Of a stretch of 64,000 nt of DNA, positions 1 through 9,467 are shown piece by piece. Under the pieces are notes generated by a model. The model did not search any database and was not told where the DNA came from. It was given only the letters and a program-made list of their open reading frames with translations. The stretch comes from an uncultured Alphaproteobacteria bacterium (lineage in GTDB: Bacteria; Pseudomonadota; Alphaproteobacteria; Caulobacterales; Hyphomonadaceae), in the NCBI GenBank assembly GCA_903831255.1, contig CAIKWZ010000040.1:62001-126000 (forward strand), written 5' to 3'. The first letter of the stretch is position 1. Each line of letters begins with the position of its first letter. The position numbers were made by a program, and so were the translations under genes.

Positions 1-382
1 CCGCCGTCTGTTGCTGTCCCAGGGCCTGGTCGAGAATATTGGCCTTCTGAAGGAACTCGTTCTTTTTCTTGTCCAGAGCCTCGACCCGCGCCTTGAGCGT
101 CGCGTTGGCGGCGAGCGCTTCCTTGGAAAGGGACTGGATCTGCGGCTTCAGAGCCTCGTCTTCCGCCTTGATCTCGGTTCCAAGGGTCTCGAGGCCAAGC
201 TTGGTGACCCCTTCCTGTCTGACGCTTTCGATCGTGGCGGCGATTTCCTTGCCGACCTTGCTGTTTTCGCGGATCGCCGCTTCGTCGATCACGAACACTT
301 TCGACTGCGCCTGCGCCGCCGTCATGGTCGACGTGAAGCCTGAGAGCAGGAGCGCGGCCAGCGCCAAATGGTGAATTCTCAT
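1..382 (-). CDS. skp: OmpH/Skp family periplasmic chaperone (partial, 3' end outside window)
   Basis: Seen: reading the minus strand from the ATG at 382 gives an open frame to the window edge. It begins MRIHHLALAALLLSGF, a signal peptide ending near AQAQS, followed by KVFVIDEAAI and a long charged helical stretch rich in Glu, Lys and Gln. The OmpH/Skp family has this layout: a secreted, coiled-coil chaperone that holds unfolded outer-membrane proteins in the periplasm. The start lies one base after the bamA stop, and a bamA-skp order is typical. About 127 residues are visible and the C-terminus is missing. The family call is fairly sure; the exact symbol (skp or ompH) is conventional. Confidence 0.82.
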   Translation of the reverse strand, partial: MRIHHLALAALLLSGFTSTMTAAQAQSKVFVIDEAAIRENSKVGKEIAATIESVRQEGVTKLGLETLGTEIKAEDEALKPQIQSLSKEALAANATLKARVEALDKKKNEFLQKANILDQALGQQQTA

Positions 383-383
383 A

Positions 384-2921
384 CTAGAACCTCGTATTGG
401 TGCTGAAACGGAAGGTCTCAGTGCGATCGTATTCCTCTCGCGCCAGGATCTGGGAGAGGTCGAACCGGATCGGTCCGAACGGCGAATCCCAGAAGATACT
501 GACGCCTGCCGACGCTCTGAGGCTGGCGCTGTCGTCAACCCTGAACGCATTAAACAGATCGTCCGCCTTCCGGTCGCGGTCAACGCCGTCGAGCAGTCCG
601 ACCGTCCCGAACTCTGCAAACATGGCGCCATCAATTCCCAGTTCATCCGGGGCGAACGGGATGGGGAAGGAGAGCTCAAGAGCGCCGATCGCGTAGGCCT
701 TTCCGCCCAGGGCGTTGAACGGACGGACCTGCTGAGGCAGCAGCGTCCCGGCGGCGTCGCGCCGCGCGGCGGTGAACAGCAACTCTCCGGCCGAATTGAC
801 CTGTTGGTTACCGTCGGTGTCCAGCAGGGGTGTTGAGAGATAGGGAGCGGCCACCCCGGGCGCCCGGGCGATGGTTTCCGTCTCGTAGAAGTACTGGACC
901 TCTCGGGGCCCCAGGCCAGCGACATCAAAGCCCCGGAATGAGTTTCCGCCCTTGAAGAAGCGGTTGTTGATGCGGATCGCCTGATCGCCCCAGCTTTCGA
1001 TATATCCCGCCTCGATGCGGGCGCTGGCGGTGATCTTGGGCAGGATGCCGCGATAGACTGCGCCTCGAAGCTCGGTCTTCACGTAATTCACATCCCCGCC
1101 CAGCCCGGCGACGTCCTGGCTGAAGGACAGGTTGAAGCCGCGTGTCGGCTCCAGATAGTCGTTCGTCCGGTCCATCGTCAGGGTGTAGCCGACCGCTGAT
1201 GTCAGACGCGCGCCCTGCTGATCGCAGAGAGAAGATCGGAAGAAGGCGTCGTTCGAGCAGTCGGTGAGCAGGGGATCCAGCTGCAGGTCGTCGTCCCGAA
1301 GGTTGTAGCGCAGACCGATCTGATCGGTGTCCGAGAGCGGGAACAGCAACCGCCCGCCTAAGCCGACAATGCCGTTCTGGAAGCCGGCCTCTTCATAAAA
1401 ATCCGACTGCGTCATGAACAGGTCGACGCCCACGGCGAGGTTGCGGTCCTGGAATTTCGGCTCCGTGAACCTGAATTCGATGTCCTGCTGGCGCGAAGTT
1501 GTCTGGATGCGCGCGCTCAGGAATTGTCCGCGGCCCCGGAAATTGCGCTGCGTCGCGCTGACCGAGAAGAGGAACGCGTCAGCCGATGAGAAGCCTGCCG
1601 AGAAGGCGAGCTCGCCCGTCGCCTCTTCCTCGACCTTGACCTTGACCACGTTCCGGTCGTCGGTCGAGCCGGGCTCTTCCGTGATCTCCACGCTGTCTTC
1701 CTTGAAGAAGCCCAGCGCGCGGATGCGGTTCTTCGCGTTGTCGAGCAGAACCTTGTTGTAGGCATCGCCCTCCGCCGTGCGGATCTCCCGGCGAATGACG
1801 CGATCGAGGGTCTGGGTGTTGCCGGCGATATCGATCCGCTCGACATAGACGCGCGGTCCCTCATCGACCTCGAAGATGATGTCCACGGTCTGGGTTTCGG
1901 GATTACGCGTTTCGCGAGGTCTGACGACCACGTTAGCGTACCCGGCCGATCCGGCCGCGAATGTGATCGTATCGATCGAATCCTCGATCATCTTGCTTTT
2001 GAAGAGTTCTCCCGACTTGATCGGGAGGATCAACGCGAGACGCTCTCCCGAGAGCTTCTCCAGCTCGGTCTTCACCTCAAGCTTGCCGAAATTGTAGGAC
2101 CTGCCCTCATCCACCGTGAAGGTCAGGTAAAAGTCCTCCCGGTCCGGCGTCAGCTCACCCACCGCAGCCGTCGTTCGGAAATCCGCATAACCCTGATTGG
2201 TGTAGAACTGCCGGAGAAGGTCCCGGTCATATTCAACCTGGCCAGGGTTGTAGTTGTCGCGCTTCTCAAAGAACCTCCACCAGCGGGACTGGCGCGTTGC
2301 GATCTCGCGCCTGAGACGGTCGTCGGTGAAGCGATTATTGCCGAGGAAGTTGATCGACCGGACCCCTGTGACGGGACCCTCCTCGATGACGAAGATGAGA
2401 TCGACGCGATTTTGCGGGAGCGCCTTGTACTGGGGGGTCACGGTCGCCGCGAAGCGGCCGGCGCGACGGTAAACCTCGAGGATACGCTGGACATCCTGCT
2501 CGACCCTCGATCTCGTGAAGGTGTTGCGCGGTTCGATCTCGGTTTCTTCCTCCAGTCTCTCCGTGGTGACGGCGTTGTTGCCCTCGAAGATCACCCGGTT
2601 GACGATGGCGTTCTCGATGACCCGGATGACGAGGTCATTCCCCCGCCATTCGAACACCACGTCCGCGAACAGACCGGTGGCGAAAAGCGCCTTGAACGAA
2701 AGATCGATTCGATCCGGATCGTAGGCGTCGCCAGGCTTCACCAGGAGGTAGGAGAGAACCGTACGGGATTCGATTCGCTGATTGTTCTCGACGACGATGC
2801 GCGCGATCACGTCGCCGGGCTGCTGGGCCCAGGCCTGACCTGCCCCGCTCGCTTCCTGTACGGCGACGATCGCCCCAGCTGAGGCCGTCAGCGCCAGAGC
2901 GCTTGCGAACAATGACCGCAT
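384..2921 (-). CDS. bamA: Outer membrane protein assembly factor BamA
   Basis: BamA inserts beta-barrel proteins into the outer membrane as the core of the BAM complex. Seen: about 845 residues with a signal peptide (MRSLFASALALTASAGA...), then five POTRA-like repeats over roughly residues 35-440, such as the stretch with FEGNNAVTTERL and the one with INFLGNNRFTDDRLR. A C-terminal 16-strand type barrel follows. The barrel holds the SFRGFDVAG motif of loop 6 and ends in a terminal Phe (NTRF), as expected for a BAM substrate. A GTG at 2924 precedes the ATG at 2921; I prefer the ATG because the GAGGG ribosome site sits six bases before it. It lies downstream of rseP and directly upstream of skp on the same strand. 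Confidence 0.96.
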   Translation of the reverse strand: MRSLFASALALTASAGAIVAVQEASGAGQAWAQQPGDVIARIVVENNQRIESRTVLSYLLVKPGDAYDPDRIDLSFKALFATGLFADVVFEWRGNDLVIRVIENAIVNRVIFEGNNAVTTERLEEETEIEPRNTFTRSRVEQDVQRILEVYRRAGRFAATVTPQYKALPQNRVDLIFVIEEGPVTGVRSINFLGNNRFTDDRLRREIATRQSRWWRFFEKRDNYNPGQVEYDRDLLRQFYTNQGYADFRTTAAVGELTPDREDFYLTFTVDEGRSYNFGKLEVKTELEKLSGERLALILPIKSGELFKSKMIEDSIDTITFAAGSAGYANVVVRPRETRNPETQTVDIIFEVDEGPRVYVERIDIAGNTQTLDRVIRREIRTAEGDAYNKVLLDNAKNRIRALGFFKEDSVEITEEPGSTDDRNVVKVKVEEEATGELAFSAGFSSADAFLFSVSATQRNFRGRGQFLSARIQTTSRQQDIEFRFTEPKFQDRNLAVGVDLFMTQSDFYEEAGFQNGIVGLGGRLLFPLSDTDQIGLRYNLRDDDLQLDPLLTDCSNDAFFRSSLCDQQGARLTSAVGYTLTMDRTNDYLEPTRGFNLSFSQDVAGLGGDVNYVKTELRGAVYRGILPKITASARIEAGYIESWGDQAIRINNRFFKGGNSFRGFDVAGLGPREVQYFYETETIARAPGVAAPYLSTPLLDTDGNQQVNSAGELLFTAARRDAAGTLLPQQVRPFNALGGKAYAIGALELSFPIPFAPDELGIDGAMFAEFGTVGLLDGVDRDRKADDLFNAFRVDDSASLRASAGVSIFWDSPFGPIRFDLSQILAREEYDRTETFRFSTNTRF

Positions 2922-2969
2922 CACGTTCCCTCTTTGCAGGGCGGGCCGCAGGGCCGCCGAACCTGTCCC

Positions 2970-4157
2970 TTAAGACAACATGCCCGATAAAACCTCAAGC
3001 GGTCCTCCGGGGCGCGTCACGTCGTTCCAGGTTACTACCACAGCAAACCCGATAAGACATGCAAGACCTATTGTCAGTCCGATCCTCTGTATCGCCTCGG
3101 GAATTTCCCGGCCGGTGGCCGCTTCCGCCAGGCACATCACCGCAGCCCCGCCGTCGAGGACAGGGATGGGCAGAAGATTGAAGAAGCCGACCCCGATGGA
3201 AAAGAGGGCCGCCAGCTGCAGGAGGGTCAGGCTGACATTGGCCAGCCGCTCCAGGAAGCTGAGCTCCGTCTGCTTCATGTGAAGGTCGGTGGCGTTGTCT
3301 GCAATGCCGAAGATCCCGACCGGGCCGCTGAGGCGGTCAATCCCATCCAGACCCGTCACGAGGCGTCTGAGAACCGTCACCGTCGATCCGATGGCCTCCC
3401 CGGTAGCGCTGACCCCGTAGGCCGCCGCCTCCAGGAGGCCGGGCCTGCGGACATCCAGATCGACATCTTCCAGAGACAACCCGACCCGCCCGATCTTCTC
3501 AACGACCTTGAACGCCTCGCTTCTCTCCTCGCGGGTCTCCGGAACGGCGGTCAGGGTGAGGCGCTCCCCGCCCCTTTCCACCAGATAGACCACGCTTTCT
3601 CCCGCGCTGAGCGCGGTTGCGCGGATCACATCGCCCCCGGTCGAGACGGCCCGTCCTCCCGCCTCGAGAATGAGGTCCCCTTTCCGGAAACCGGCCGCTT
3701 CCGCAGGGCTGGCCGCCTGGACCTCCGCAACCCGGACAGCTTGGGCCTCCGGGAGGCCGGTGATCATGGCGAGGGTTGCGAGGGCGAGGATGGCGAAGAT
3801 GAAATTGGCCGCTGGTCCGCCAAGGGAGATCACCAGTCTCTTGAGGGGATGAAGCTCATGAAAGGCGCATCCGGTGAGATCCGTGGTTCCGACGGCTCGG
3901 GAATCCGAGGGCGCCTGCATCTCGCCGGCGAACTTCACAAAGCCCCCGAGCGGCAGCCAGTTGATCCTCCACCGTGTGCCGCGGCGATCGCGAACTTCGA
4001 GGAGCGATCCGCCGAAACCGACTGAGAAGGATTCGATCGCGGCCCCGAACAGGCGCCCGGCCCAGTAGTGTCCGAGCTCGTGCACCGTCACGACGATCCC
4101 GATGAGCAGGATGAAGGAGAGAGGCGATGCGGCGATCGAGAGCAGTTTTTCGAGCAC
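2970..4157 (-). CDS. rseP: RIP metalloprotease RseP (site-2 protease)
   Basis: An inner-membrane zinc protease that cleaves transmembrane segments, classically of anti-sigma factors in the envelope stress response and of leftover signal peptides. Seen in 395 residues: the HELGH zinc motif at residues 26-30 inside the first membrane segment, a single PDZ-like domain near residues 135-225 (E. coli RseP has two), and the second catalytic motif PIPVLDGG in the C-terminal membrane region. The start is a GTG at 4157 with AGGA five bases upstream. It follows dxr by 36 bases and precedes bamA by about 48 bases, so it is probably part of the same transcript. Confidence 0.95.
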   Translation of the reverse strand: MLEKLLSIAASPLSFILLIGIVVTVHELGHYWAGRLFGAAIESFSVGFGGSLLEVRDRRGTRWRINWLPLGGFVKFAGEMQAPSDSRAVGTTDLTGCAFHELHPLKRLVISLGGPAANFIFAILALATLAMITGLPEAQAVRVAEVQAASPAEAAGFRKGDLILEAGGRAVSTGGDVIRATALSAGESVVYLVERGGERLTLTAVPETREERSEAFKVVEKIGRVGLSLEDVDLDVRRPGLLEAAAYGVSATGEAIGSTVTVLRRLVTGLDGIDRLSGPVGIFGIADNATDLHMKQTELSFLERLANVSLTLLQLAALFSIGVGFFNLLPIPVLDGGAAVMCLAEAATGREIPEAIQRIGLTIGLACLIGFAVVVTWNDVTRPGGPLEVLSGMLS

Positions 4158-4193
4158 GGGTTCCTGTATCCTTCCTGGATCGCGATCTTCGCG

Positions 4194-5375
4194 TCAGCTG
4201 GCGGCGCCAAGGCGCTCCGAGCACCTCGCCCGCACCTGCCTGTCAAGGTCGTAGATCTCTTCAAAGCTCCCCGGCGAGGCGTGTCGCCCCTCGCGGATCG
4301 TCTCCTCTAGCATGTCCCCCGCCATGCGGGAAATCGACAGGAAATCCGTTCGTCCGTTCAGAAACGCCTCCACAGCCGCCTCATTCGCCCCATTGAGGGC
4401 TACGCACGCCCCGCCTCCGGCTGCGACGGCCGCCCTGGCGAAACCAAGGGCCGGAAACCGCACCGGGTCTGGCCCCTGAAAATCAAGCCTGCCGATCTTG
4501 GCGAGATCGAGGCGCTCAAGGCCTGGAACCGGCATCCGGTCGGGCCACGACAGGGCGAAGGAAATCGGCGTGCGCATATCGGGCATTCCGAGCTGCGCGA
4601 GCACTGAACCGTCGTCATAGGCGACAAGCGAATGAATGATGGACTGCGGATGGACGAGGATTTCGATCCTGTCCTCAGGAACGTCGAAGAGCTGAACCGC
4701 TTCGATCAGCTCAAGGCCCTTGTTCATCATGGTGGCGCAATCCACCGAAATCTTTGCGCCCATCAGCCAGTTGGGGTGACGTCGGGCCTCCTCAGGGGTC
4801 GCCTCCGCCATCCGCTCGAGGCTCCAGTCCCGAAAGGGTCCGCCGGAAGCCGTCAGAATCAGTTTTTCGACGCGATCCGGGCGATCGAGCACCTGAAAGA
4901 TCGCATTGTGCTCTGAATCGACCGGCAGCAGTTTTGCCCCTGATTTTCGCGCCTCTCTCTTGAGAAGATCTCCGGCGCAGACGAGGCTCTCTTTATTGGC
5001 GAGAGCGACCCGCGCGCCGCTTCTGACCGCCTCAAGGGTCGATGGAAGCCCGGCGATGCCGACGATCGCGGCCACCACGCAGTCAGCCTGACGGCTCGCC
5101 GCCTCCACCACGGCTTGGGGGCCCGCGCCGACCTGCACACCCGACCCGGCCAGGGCGGACTTGAGCTCCTGGTAGCGGGCGGGATCCGCAATGGCCGCAA
5201 ATTCCGCACGCGAAGCAACCGCCGCGCGAGCAAGCTCGTCCACTCTCGAATGAGCCGTAAGCGCCACAGTCTGGAAACTGGGGCCTCCCGGCGAGGGCTT
5301 CGAAAGGAGGTCGAGCGTTGAGACCCCGATCGAACCTGTCGCTCCGAGCACGGAGACCCGCATGGGATCGTTCAT
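4194..5375 (-). CDS. dxr: 1-deoxy-D-xylulose 5-phosphate reductoisomerase
   Basis: Second step of the MEP isoprenoid pathway: rearranges and reduces DXP to 2-C-methyl-D-erythritol 4-phosphate with NADPH and a divalent metal. Seen: 393 residues; the NADPH-binding GATGSIGVSTLDL near residue 11; the metal/substrate segment PVDSEHNAIFQ; the SGGPFRDW loop; and the downstream region with NKGLELIEA and HPQSIIHSLV. Length is normal for the family. The start ATG overlaps the end of cdsA by four bases, suggesting translational coupling. It lies between cdsA and rseP, the common arrangement in proteobacteria. Confidence 0.96.
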   Translation of the reverse strand: MNDPMRVSVLGATGSIGVSTLDLLSKPSPGGPSFQTVALTAHSRVDELARAAVASRAEFAAIADPARYQELKSALAGSGVQVGAGPQAVVEAASRQADCVVAAIVGIAGLPSTLEAVRSGARVALANKESLVCAGDLLKREARKSGAKLLPVDSEHNAIFQVLDRPDRVEKLILTASGGPFRDWSLERMAEATPEEARRHPNWLMGAKISVDCATMMNKGLELIEAVQLFDVPEDRIEILVHPQSIIHSLVAYDDGSVLAQLGMPDMRTPISFALSWPDRMPVPGLERLDLAKIGRLDFQGPDPVRFPALGFARAAVAAGGGACVALNGANEAAVEAFLNGRTDFLSISRMAGDMLEETIREGRHASPGSFEEIYDLDRQVRARCSERLGAAS

Positions 5376-6220
5376 CCCCCTGCCCCCGGGCTGATGGCGG
5401 GGGCGAACTGGGGCGCGAGCCAGAAAACCACAGCGGCCGCCGTCACGGCGGCCATAAGGGCGTCAAGCCGGTCAAGCACTCCGCCATGACCGGGCACCAG
5501 GCCGGAGCTGTCCTTCACGCCGAACATGCGCTTGAAGCGCGACTCGAGCAGATCCCCGCTTTGCGCGATTACGGACAGGATCACCCCGGTGGTCAGCCAG
5601 TGAAAGGCGTCGGCGCCCGTGATCCGGGCGATCGTCAGTCCGACAAGACCCGAGCACACCACCGCCCCGATGGCGCCGGTCCAGGTCTTGTTCGGGCTTT
5701 CACGAGGCGCAAGGCGCGGGCCGCCGAACCCTCGGCCCGCAAAATAGGCGGCAATGTCGGAAGCCCATACGATGGCGAGAACCCCGAACAGCATCGCACG
5801 ACCGTCCGGAACCGCCTCACGTATCCAAACGAATGCGCCGAAGGGTAAGGACACATAGAGCGCCCCGATCGCCATGTGGCCGGCGTCATGCCCCGTCAGG
5901 CGGGCCAGAAGGAAGATGATCGCGGCCCCGCCGAGGCTGACGAGCGCCAGAGGCCCGAGCCCCAGAGCGCCGACCGCCGTGGCGGCGCAGGCGCCAAGCG
6001 CTGTCGCCACATAGAGCATCCAGACCCCGGGGCGTCCGGTTCCCCGTGTCGACATCCGCGTCCACTCCGCGGCCGCCGCCGCGCCGCAGGCAGCGGTGAC
6101 GATCTTCAGCACCACCCCGCCGAGGGCCACCGCGCCGAGCCCGACCGGAATGAGAACCGCCGCTGAGGCGACGCGCATGACGATCTCGCGTGTAAGCAGG
6201 GGCTTGGGAGCTTGCGTCAT
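5372..6220 (-). CDS. cdsA: Phosphatidate cytidylyltransferase (CDP-diacylglycerol synthase)
   Basis: Inner-membrane enzyme that makes CDP-diacylglycerol from phosphatidic acid and CTP, the branch point for phospholipids. Seen: 282 residues, mostly hydrophobic with about seven to eight membrane segments. The CTP-transferase signature lies near the C-terminus: SRFKRMFGVKDSS followed by PGHGGVLDRLDA. Another conserved piece is SPNKTWTGAIGA. It follows uppS by about ten bases and overlaps dxr by four bases, so the genes form one operon. Confidence 0.95.
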   Translation of the reverse strand: MTQAPKPLLTREIVMRVASAAVLIPVGLGAVALGGVVLKIVTAACGAAAAAEWTRMSTRGTGRPGVWMLYVATALGACAATAVGALGLGPLALVSLGGAAIIFLLARLTGHDAGHMAIGALYVSLPFGAFVWIREAVPDGRAMLFGVLAIVWASDIAAYFAGRGFGGPRLAPRESPNKTWTGAIGAVVCSGLVGLTIARITGADAFHWLTTGVILSVIAQSGDLLESRFKRMFGVKDSSGLVPGHGGVLDRLDALMAAVTAAAVVFWLAPQFAPAISPGAGG

Positions 6221-6230
6221 CGCCTCAACC

Positions 6231-6995
6231 TCACTCTCCCACGCCGCCGAAGCGCCGATCGCGTCTGCGATAGGCCTCGATCGCCTCCGCCAGGTGGCGG
6301 TGCTCGAAATCGGGCCAGCTCACCTCGAGGAACATCAGCTCAGCATAAGCCCCGCTCCAGAGCAGAAAATTACTGAGCCTCTGCTCGCCGCTGGTGCGCA
6401 GGATAAGGTCGGGCTCGCGCGAGCCTGCCGTCCAAAGGGATGCGCCCAGCATGCTCTCATCGATATCTTCAGGCCGCAGCTGTCCCTCGCGCACCGCCAG
6501 CGCGAGCCTTCGCGCTCCGGCGACGATCTCCGCGCGGCCGCCGTAATTGAAGGCGATATTGAGCGTCAGGCCTGAATTTGAAGCTGTCAGCGCGACGGCC
6601 TCCTCGATCAGCTGGAGGATATCTGCGGCGAGACCCTCGCGCTCTCCGGGAATACGGATCCGGACATTTTGTCGGTGGAGGCGCTGGAGGTCGCTGCGCA
6701 CGAACATGCGCAGGAGATCAAACAGGGTCTCGACCTCTTGTGGCGGGCGCTTCCAGTTCTCGGTCGAAAAGGAGAACACCGTCAGTTCGCTGAGACCCAG
6801 ATCCCTGCACGCCTCGACCGCGCGGCGCAGGGCCTCGACGCCCGCACGGTGTCCCATCGCCCGGGGCTGACCCCGAGCCTTCGCCCAGCGGCCGTTTCCA
6901 TCCATGATAATGGCGACATGCTCAGGTCCGGCCCTGAGGCCGTCCCCTTTTGCTGGCGCCGCACCGGGCTGGATGGAGATCGGCGCCTGGCTCAC
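6231..6995 (-). CDS. uppS: Isoprenyl transferase (undecaprenyl diphosphate synthase)
   Basis: Cis-prenyltransferase that builds the C55 lipid carrier for peptidoglycan and O-antigen from farnesyl diphosphate and isopentenyl diphosphate. Seen: 254 residues; the diphosphate-binding IIMDGNGRWAK near residue 30; FSTENWKRP; the substrate-binding LILRTSGEQRLSNF; and a C-terminal region with ELMFLEVSWPDF. The frame begins at a GTG (6995) inside a GTGA overlap with the frr stop. About 30 residues precede the first catalytic motif, close to the E. coli protein, so this start fits. Confidence 0.95.
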   Translation of the reverse strand: MSQAPISIQPGAAPAKGDGLRAGPEHVAIIMDGNGRWAKARGQPRAMGHRAGVEALRRAVEACRDLGLSELTVFSFSTENWKRPPQEVETLFDLLRMFVRSDLQRLHRQNVRIRIPGEREGLAADILQLIEEAVALTASNSGLTLNIAFNYGGRAEIVAGARRLALAVREGQLRPEDIDESMLGASLWTAGSREPDLILRTSGEQRLSNFLLWSGAYAELMFLEVSWPDFEHRHLAEAIEAYRRRDRRFGGVGE

Positions 6996-7552
6996 ACCTG
7001 CATGATCTCTTCTTCCTTGGCCTTCATCGCCTCATCGATGGCGGCCACGGTCTTGTCGGTGATCTTCTGAACGTCCTTCTCACGGGTCTTCAGCTGATCC
7101 TCATTGATTTCGCCGGCCTTCTCGAGGCGCTTGAGGAGATCCATCCCATCCCGACGGACGTTCCGGACAGCCACCTTGGCGGCTTCGGAGAACTTGCCGG
7201 CAAGCTTGGCCAGTTCCCGTCTTCTTTCCTCGCTGAGAGGAGGAATCGGTATGCGAAGCGTCTGTCCGTCCATGATCGGATTGAGGCCGAGGGGAGATTC
7301 CCGGATGGCGCGGTCAACCGCGCCGACCATGCTCCGATCCCAGATGCTGACCGAAAGCATACGCGCCTCCGGGGCGCTGACCGAGGCCACCTGATTGAGC
7401 GGCATCATGGATCCATAAGCGGACACATGCACAGTATCGAGCAGATGGACGGAGGCGCGGCCGGTGCGAAGACCTGTGAATTCTGTCTTGAGCGACGCCA
7501 GAGCGCCGTCCATTCGTTTTTCAAGCGCCTTCAGATCATACTGTTCAGCCAT
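6992..7552 (-). CDS. frr: Ribosome recycling factor
   Basis: Splits the post-termination ribosome together with EF-G. Seen: 186 residues, the normal length. Conserved parts are the N-terminal helix with LKTEFTGLRTGRAS, the LNQVASVSAPEARML segment, and the C-terminal NVRRDGMDLLKRLEKAGEI followed by the long three-helix bundle. A GGGAGATCGCG ribosome site sits seven bases before the ATG. It lies 14 bases downstream of pyrH and overlaps uppS by four bases, as in most proteobacteria. Confidence 0.97.
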   Translation of the reverse strand: MAEQYDLKALEKRMDGALASLKTEFTGLRTGRASVHLLDTVHVSAYGSMMPLNQVASVSAPEARMLSVSIWDRSMVGAVDRAIRESPLGLNPIMDGQTLRIPIPPLSEERRRELAKLAGKFSEAAKVAVRNVRRDGMDLLKRLEKAGEINEDQLKTREKDVQKITDKTVAAIDEAMKAKEEEIMQV

Positions 7553-7566
7553 CGCGATCTCCCAGC

Positions 7567-8307
7567 TCAGCTCTTCCTGGTCTTCCGACCGATTGTCGTG
7601 CTGACGCCCTGGCCGGTGAGAACCTCGGACAGGCCGCCCTTCTTGTGAATCGAAAACACGACAATCGGAATCCGGTTTTCTTTCATAAGGCTGATTGCGG
7701 TCGCGTCCATAACCCTAAGTTCCTGAGTCAGGACGTCGAGATAGTCGATCTGGTCGTATCTGACCGCCTCGGAATCCAGCTTGGGGTCCGCCGTGTAAAC
7801 GCCGTCGACCTGAGTGCCCTTGAACAGGGCGTCGCAATTCATTTCCGCAGCCCGCAGGGCCGCTCCTGTATCGGTGGTGAAAAACGGGTTTCCGGTCCCC
7901 GCCGCAAAAATGACGACGCGACCCTTCTCCATGTGCCGAACCGCCCGGCGACGAATGAAGGGTTCGCAGATCGACTGCATCGCAATCGCGGACTGGACGC
8001 GGGTCGGAACGCCGATGCTCTCCAGCGCGCTCTGCATCGCCAGCGCGTTCATAACCGTGGCCAGCATGCCCAGATGGTCCGCCTGGGCGCGGTCCATTCC
8101 CCCAGCCGCTCCGGTCATCCCCCTGAAGATATTCCCGCCGCCGATGACCAGGCAGATCTCCACGCCGAGTTTGAGGCCGGCCTTCACCTCCTCCGCGAAC
8201 TTCAGGCAGGCCTTTGGATCGATTCCGAAGGCCAGATCGCCCATGAGCGCCTCGCCCGATATCTTGAGCAGGATCCGACGGTACCTGAGTTGCGTGTCGC
8301 CAGTCAT
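7567..8307 (-). CDS. pyrH: UMP kinase
   Basis: Phosphorylates UMP to UDP with ATP in pyrimidine nucleotide synthesis. It belongs to the amino-acid-kinase fold. Seen: KISGEALMG near the N-terminus, [10 protein letters not shown], the UMP-binding region ending [14 protein letters not shown], and [10 protein letters not shown]. The open frame extends upstream to 8355, but the ATG at 8307 ([17 protein letters not shown]) is the better start: it has an AGGGGA site nearby, and the upstream codons would run through a strong hairpin. From that ATG the protein has 246 residues, the usual size. Confidence 0.95.
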   Translation of the reverse strand: MTGDTQLRYRRILLKISGEALMGDLAFGIDPKACLKFAEEVKAGLKLGVEICLVIGGGNIFRGMTGAAGGMDRAQADHLGMLATVMNALAMQSALESIGVPTRVQSAIAMQSICEPFIRRRAVRHMEKGRVVIFAAGTGNPFFTTDTGAALRAAEMNCDALFKGTQVDGVYTADPKLDSEAVRYDQIDYLDVLTQELRVMDATAISLMKENRIPIVVFSIHKKGGLSEVLTGQGVSTTIGRKTRKS

Positions 8308-8325
8308 GGTGTCCCCTGTCAGCCG

Positions 8326-8353
8326 GACGCCCCGCCGTAGCCGGCGGGGCGTC
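8326..8353 (-). terminator. Perfect 12-bp hairpin between tsf and pyrH (possible attenuator)
   Basis: Seen: GACGCCCCGCCG at 8326-8337 pairs perfectly with CGGCGGGGCGTC at 8342-8353 around a four-base loop. No T-run follows on the minus strand, so it is not a standard factor-independent terminator. Its place between tsf and pyrH suggests partial termination, an RNA processing site or mRNA 3'-end protection. Function is inferred. Confidence 0.4.
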
Positions 8354-8390
8354 ACAGTCTATGCGGTCAGGAAGGCTTTAGGCAAACGAC

Positions 8391-9323
8391 TTAGGATTTC
8401 GAGAAAGCCGCCACTTCAGCTGCGAAGTCCGTGACTTCCTTCTCGATGCCTTCGCCGATCTTGTACTTCACAAAGCCCTTGAGAACGACCGGTGCGCCGA
8501 TCTCCTTGCCGAGCGTTTCAACGAACTTGGCGACCGTCATGTCCTTATCGCCGAACATCGCCTGTTCGTTGAGGACCACTTCCTCGTAAAACTTGCGCAG
8601 ACGGCCTTCGACCATCTTCTCGGCGACGTTGGCGGGCTTGCCAGATTCCTTGACCTGTTCGAGCAGGATCGAACGTTCCTTTTCGATCACTTTCGGGTCA
8701 AGCTCCTCGCGAACCGTCGCAAGGGGAGCGGGATCCGCAGACGCCACATGCATGGCGATCTTCGAGCCGGCCTCTTTGAGGGCCGCTTTGTCCCCGGTCG
8801 ATTCGAGCGCGACAAGCACCCCGATCCGGCCCAGGCCTGCGGACACCACGTTGTGCATATACGTGGCGACCACGCCGTCCGAAACGGACAGCCCGGCCGT
8901 CCGGCGCAGGTTCATGTTCTCGCCGACAGTCGCCACCAGACGCAGAAGCATGTCCTTGACCGTTCCGTCGCCATCCGGAGACGGCGCTCCGGCCGTGGCG
9001 TCAAAATCGCCGCCCTTCGACAGGGCGATCTCGGTGATCGAACGCACCGCGCCCTGGAAGATATCGTTCCGGGCCACGAAATCAGTCTCGGAGTTTACCT
9101 CGCAGATCGCCCCGGAGAGCCCTGTGGACTGAAGACCCACAAGCCCGTCGGCGGCGACACGGTCAGCCTTCTTGGCGGCCTTGGAGAGGCCCTTGGCGCG
9201 CAGCCAGTCGATGGACGCCTCGATGTCGCCGTTGTTTTCCGCCAGCGCCTTCTTGCAGTCCATCATTCCGACGCCGGTCTTTTCGCGCAGCTCCTTCACG
9301 AGCTGAGCCGTGATCTCGGCCAT
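8391..9323 (-). CDS. tsf: Translation elongation factor Ts
   Basis: Guanine nucleotide exchange factor for EF-Tu. Seen: [19 protein letters not shown] at the N-terminus, MMDCKKAL (the UBA-like domain), then [16 protein letters not shown], the EF-Tu contact motif TDFVARN, and two dimerisation subdomains; about 310 residues. The frame is open to 9386, but the ATG at 9323 is preceded by an excellent AGGAGGATAATC site, which fixes the start. It follows rpsB on the same strand, the near-universal order. Confidence 0.97.
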   Translation of the reverse strand: MAEITAQLVKELREKTGVGMMDCKKALAENNGDIEASIDWLRAKGLSKAAKKADRVAADGLVGLQSTGLSGAICEVNSETDFVARNDIFQGAVRSITEIALSKGGDFDATAGAPSPDGDGTVKDMLLRLVATVGENMNLRRTAGLSVSDGVVATYMHNVVSAGLGRIGVLVALESTGDKAALKEAGSKIAMHVASADPAPLATVREELDPKVIEKERSILLEQVKESGKPANVAEKMVEGRLRKFYEEVVLNEQAMFGDKDMTVAKFVETLGKEIGAPVVLKGFVKYKIGEGIEKEVTDFAAEVAAFSKS

Positions 9324-9371
9324 GATTATCCTCCTGGATCCGTTAGCAGTGGTTGTGGTTCGGCCGCCTGC

Positions 9372-9405
9372 CCGTCTGACCTTCAAGGCTCAGACGTTCA
9401 GACGG
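9372..9405 (-). other. Inverted repeat in the rpsB-tsf intercistronic region
   Basis: Seen: CCGTCTGA at 9372-9379 and TCAGACGG at 9398-9405 can pair around an 18-base loop, within the 144-bp gap between rpsB and tsf. There is no T-run beside it. It may tune the relative expression of S2 and EF-Ts, but that is inference; the repeat could also be chance. Confidence 0.3.
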
Positions 9406-9467
9406 CCGATGATGGGTTTACGCAACGAGCACTGTCCCGACTGAGCCGGAACATTCCGTCCCCCGTA

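Noticed and set aside
3279-4025. 248-codon open frame on the plus strand
   Set aside because: It is antisense to rseP, whose zinc and PDZ motifs are clear. No ribosome site or family motif.
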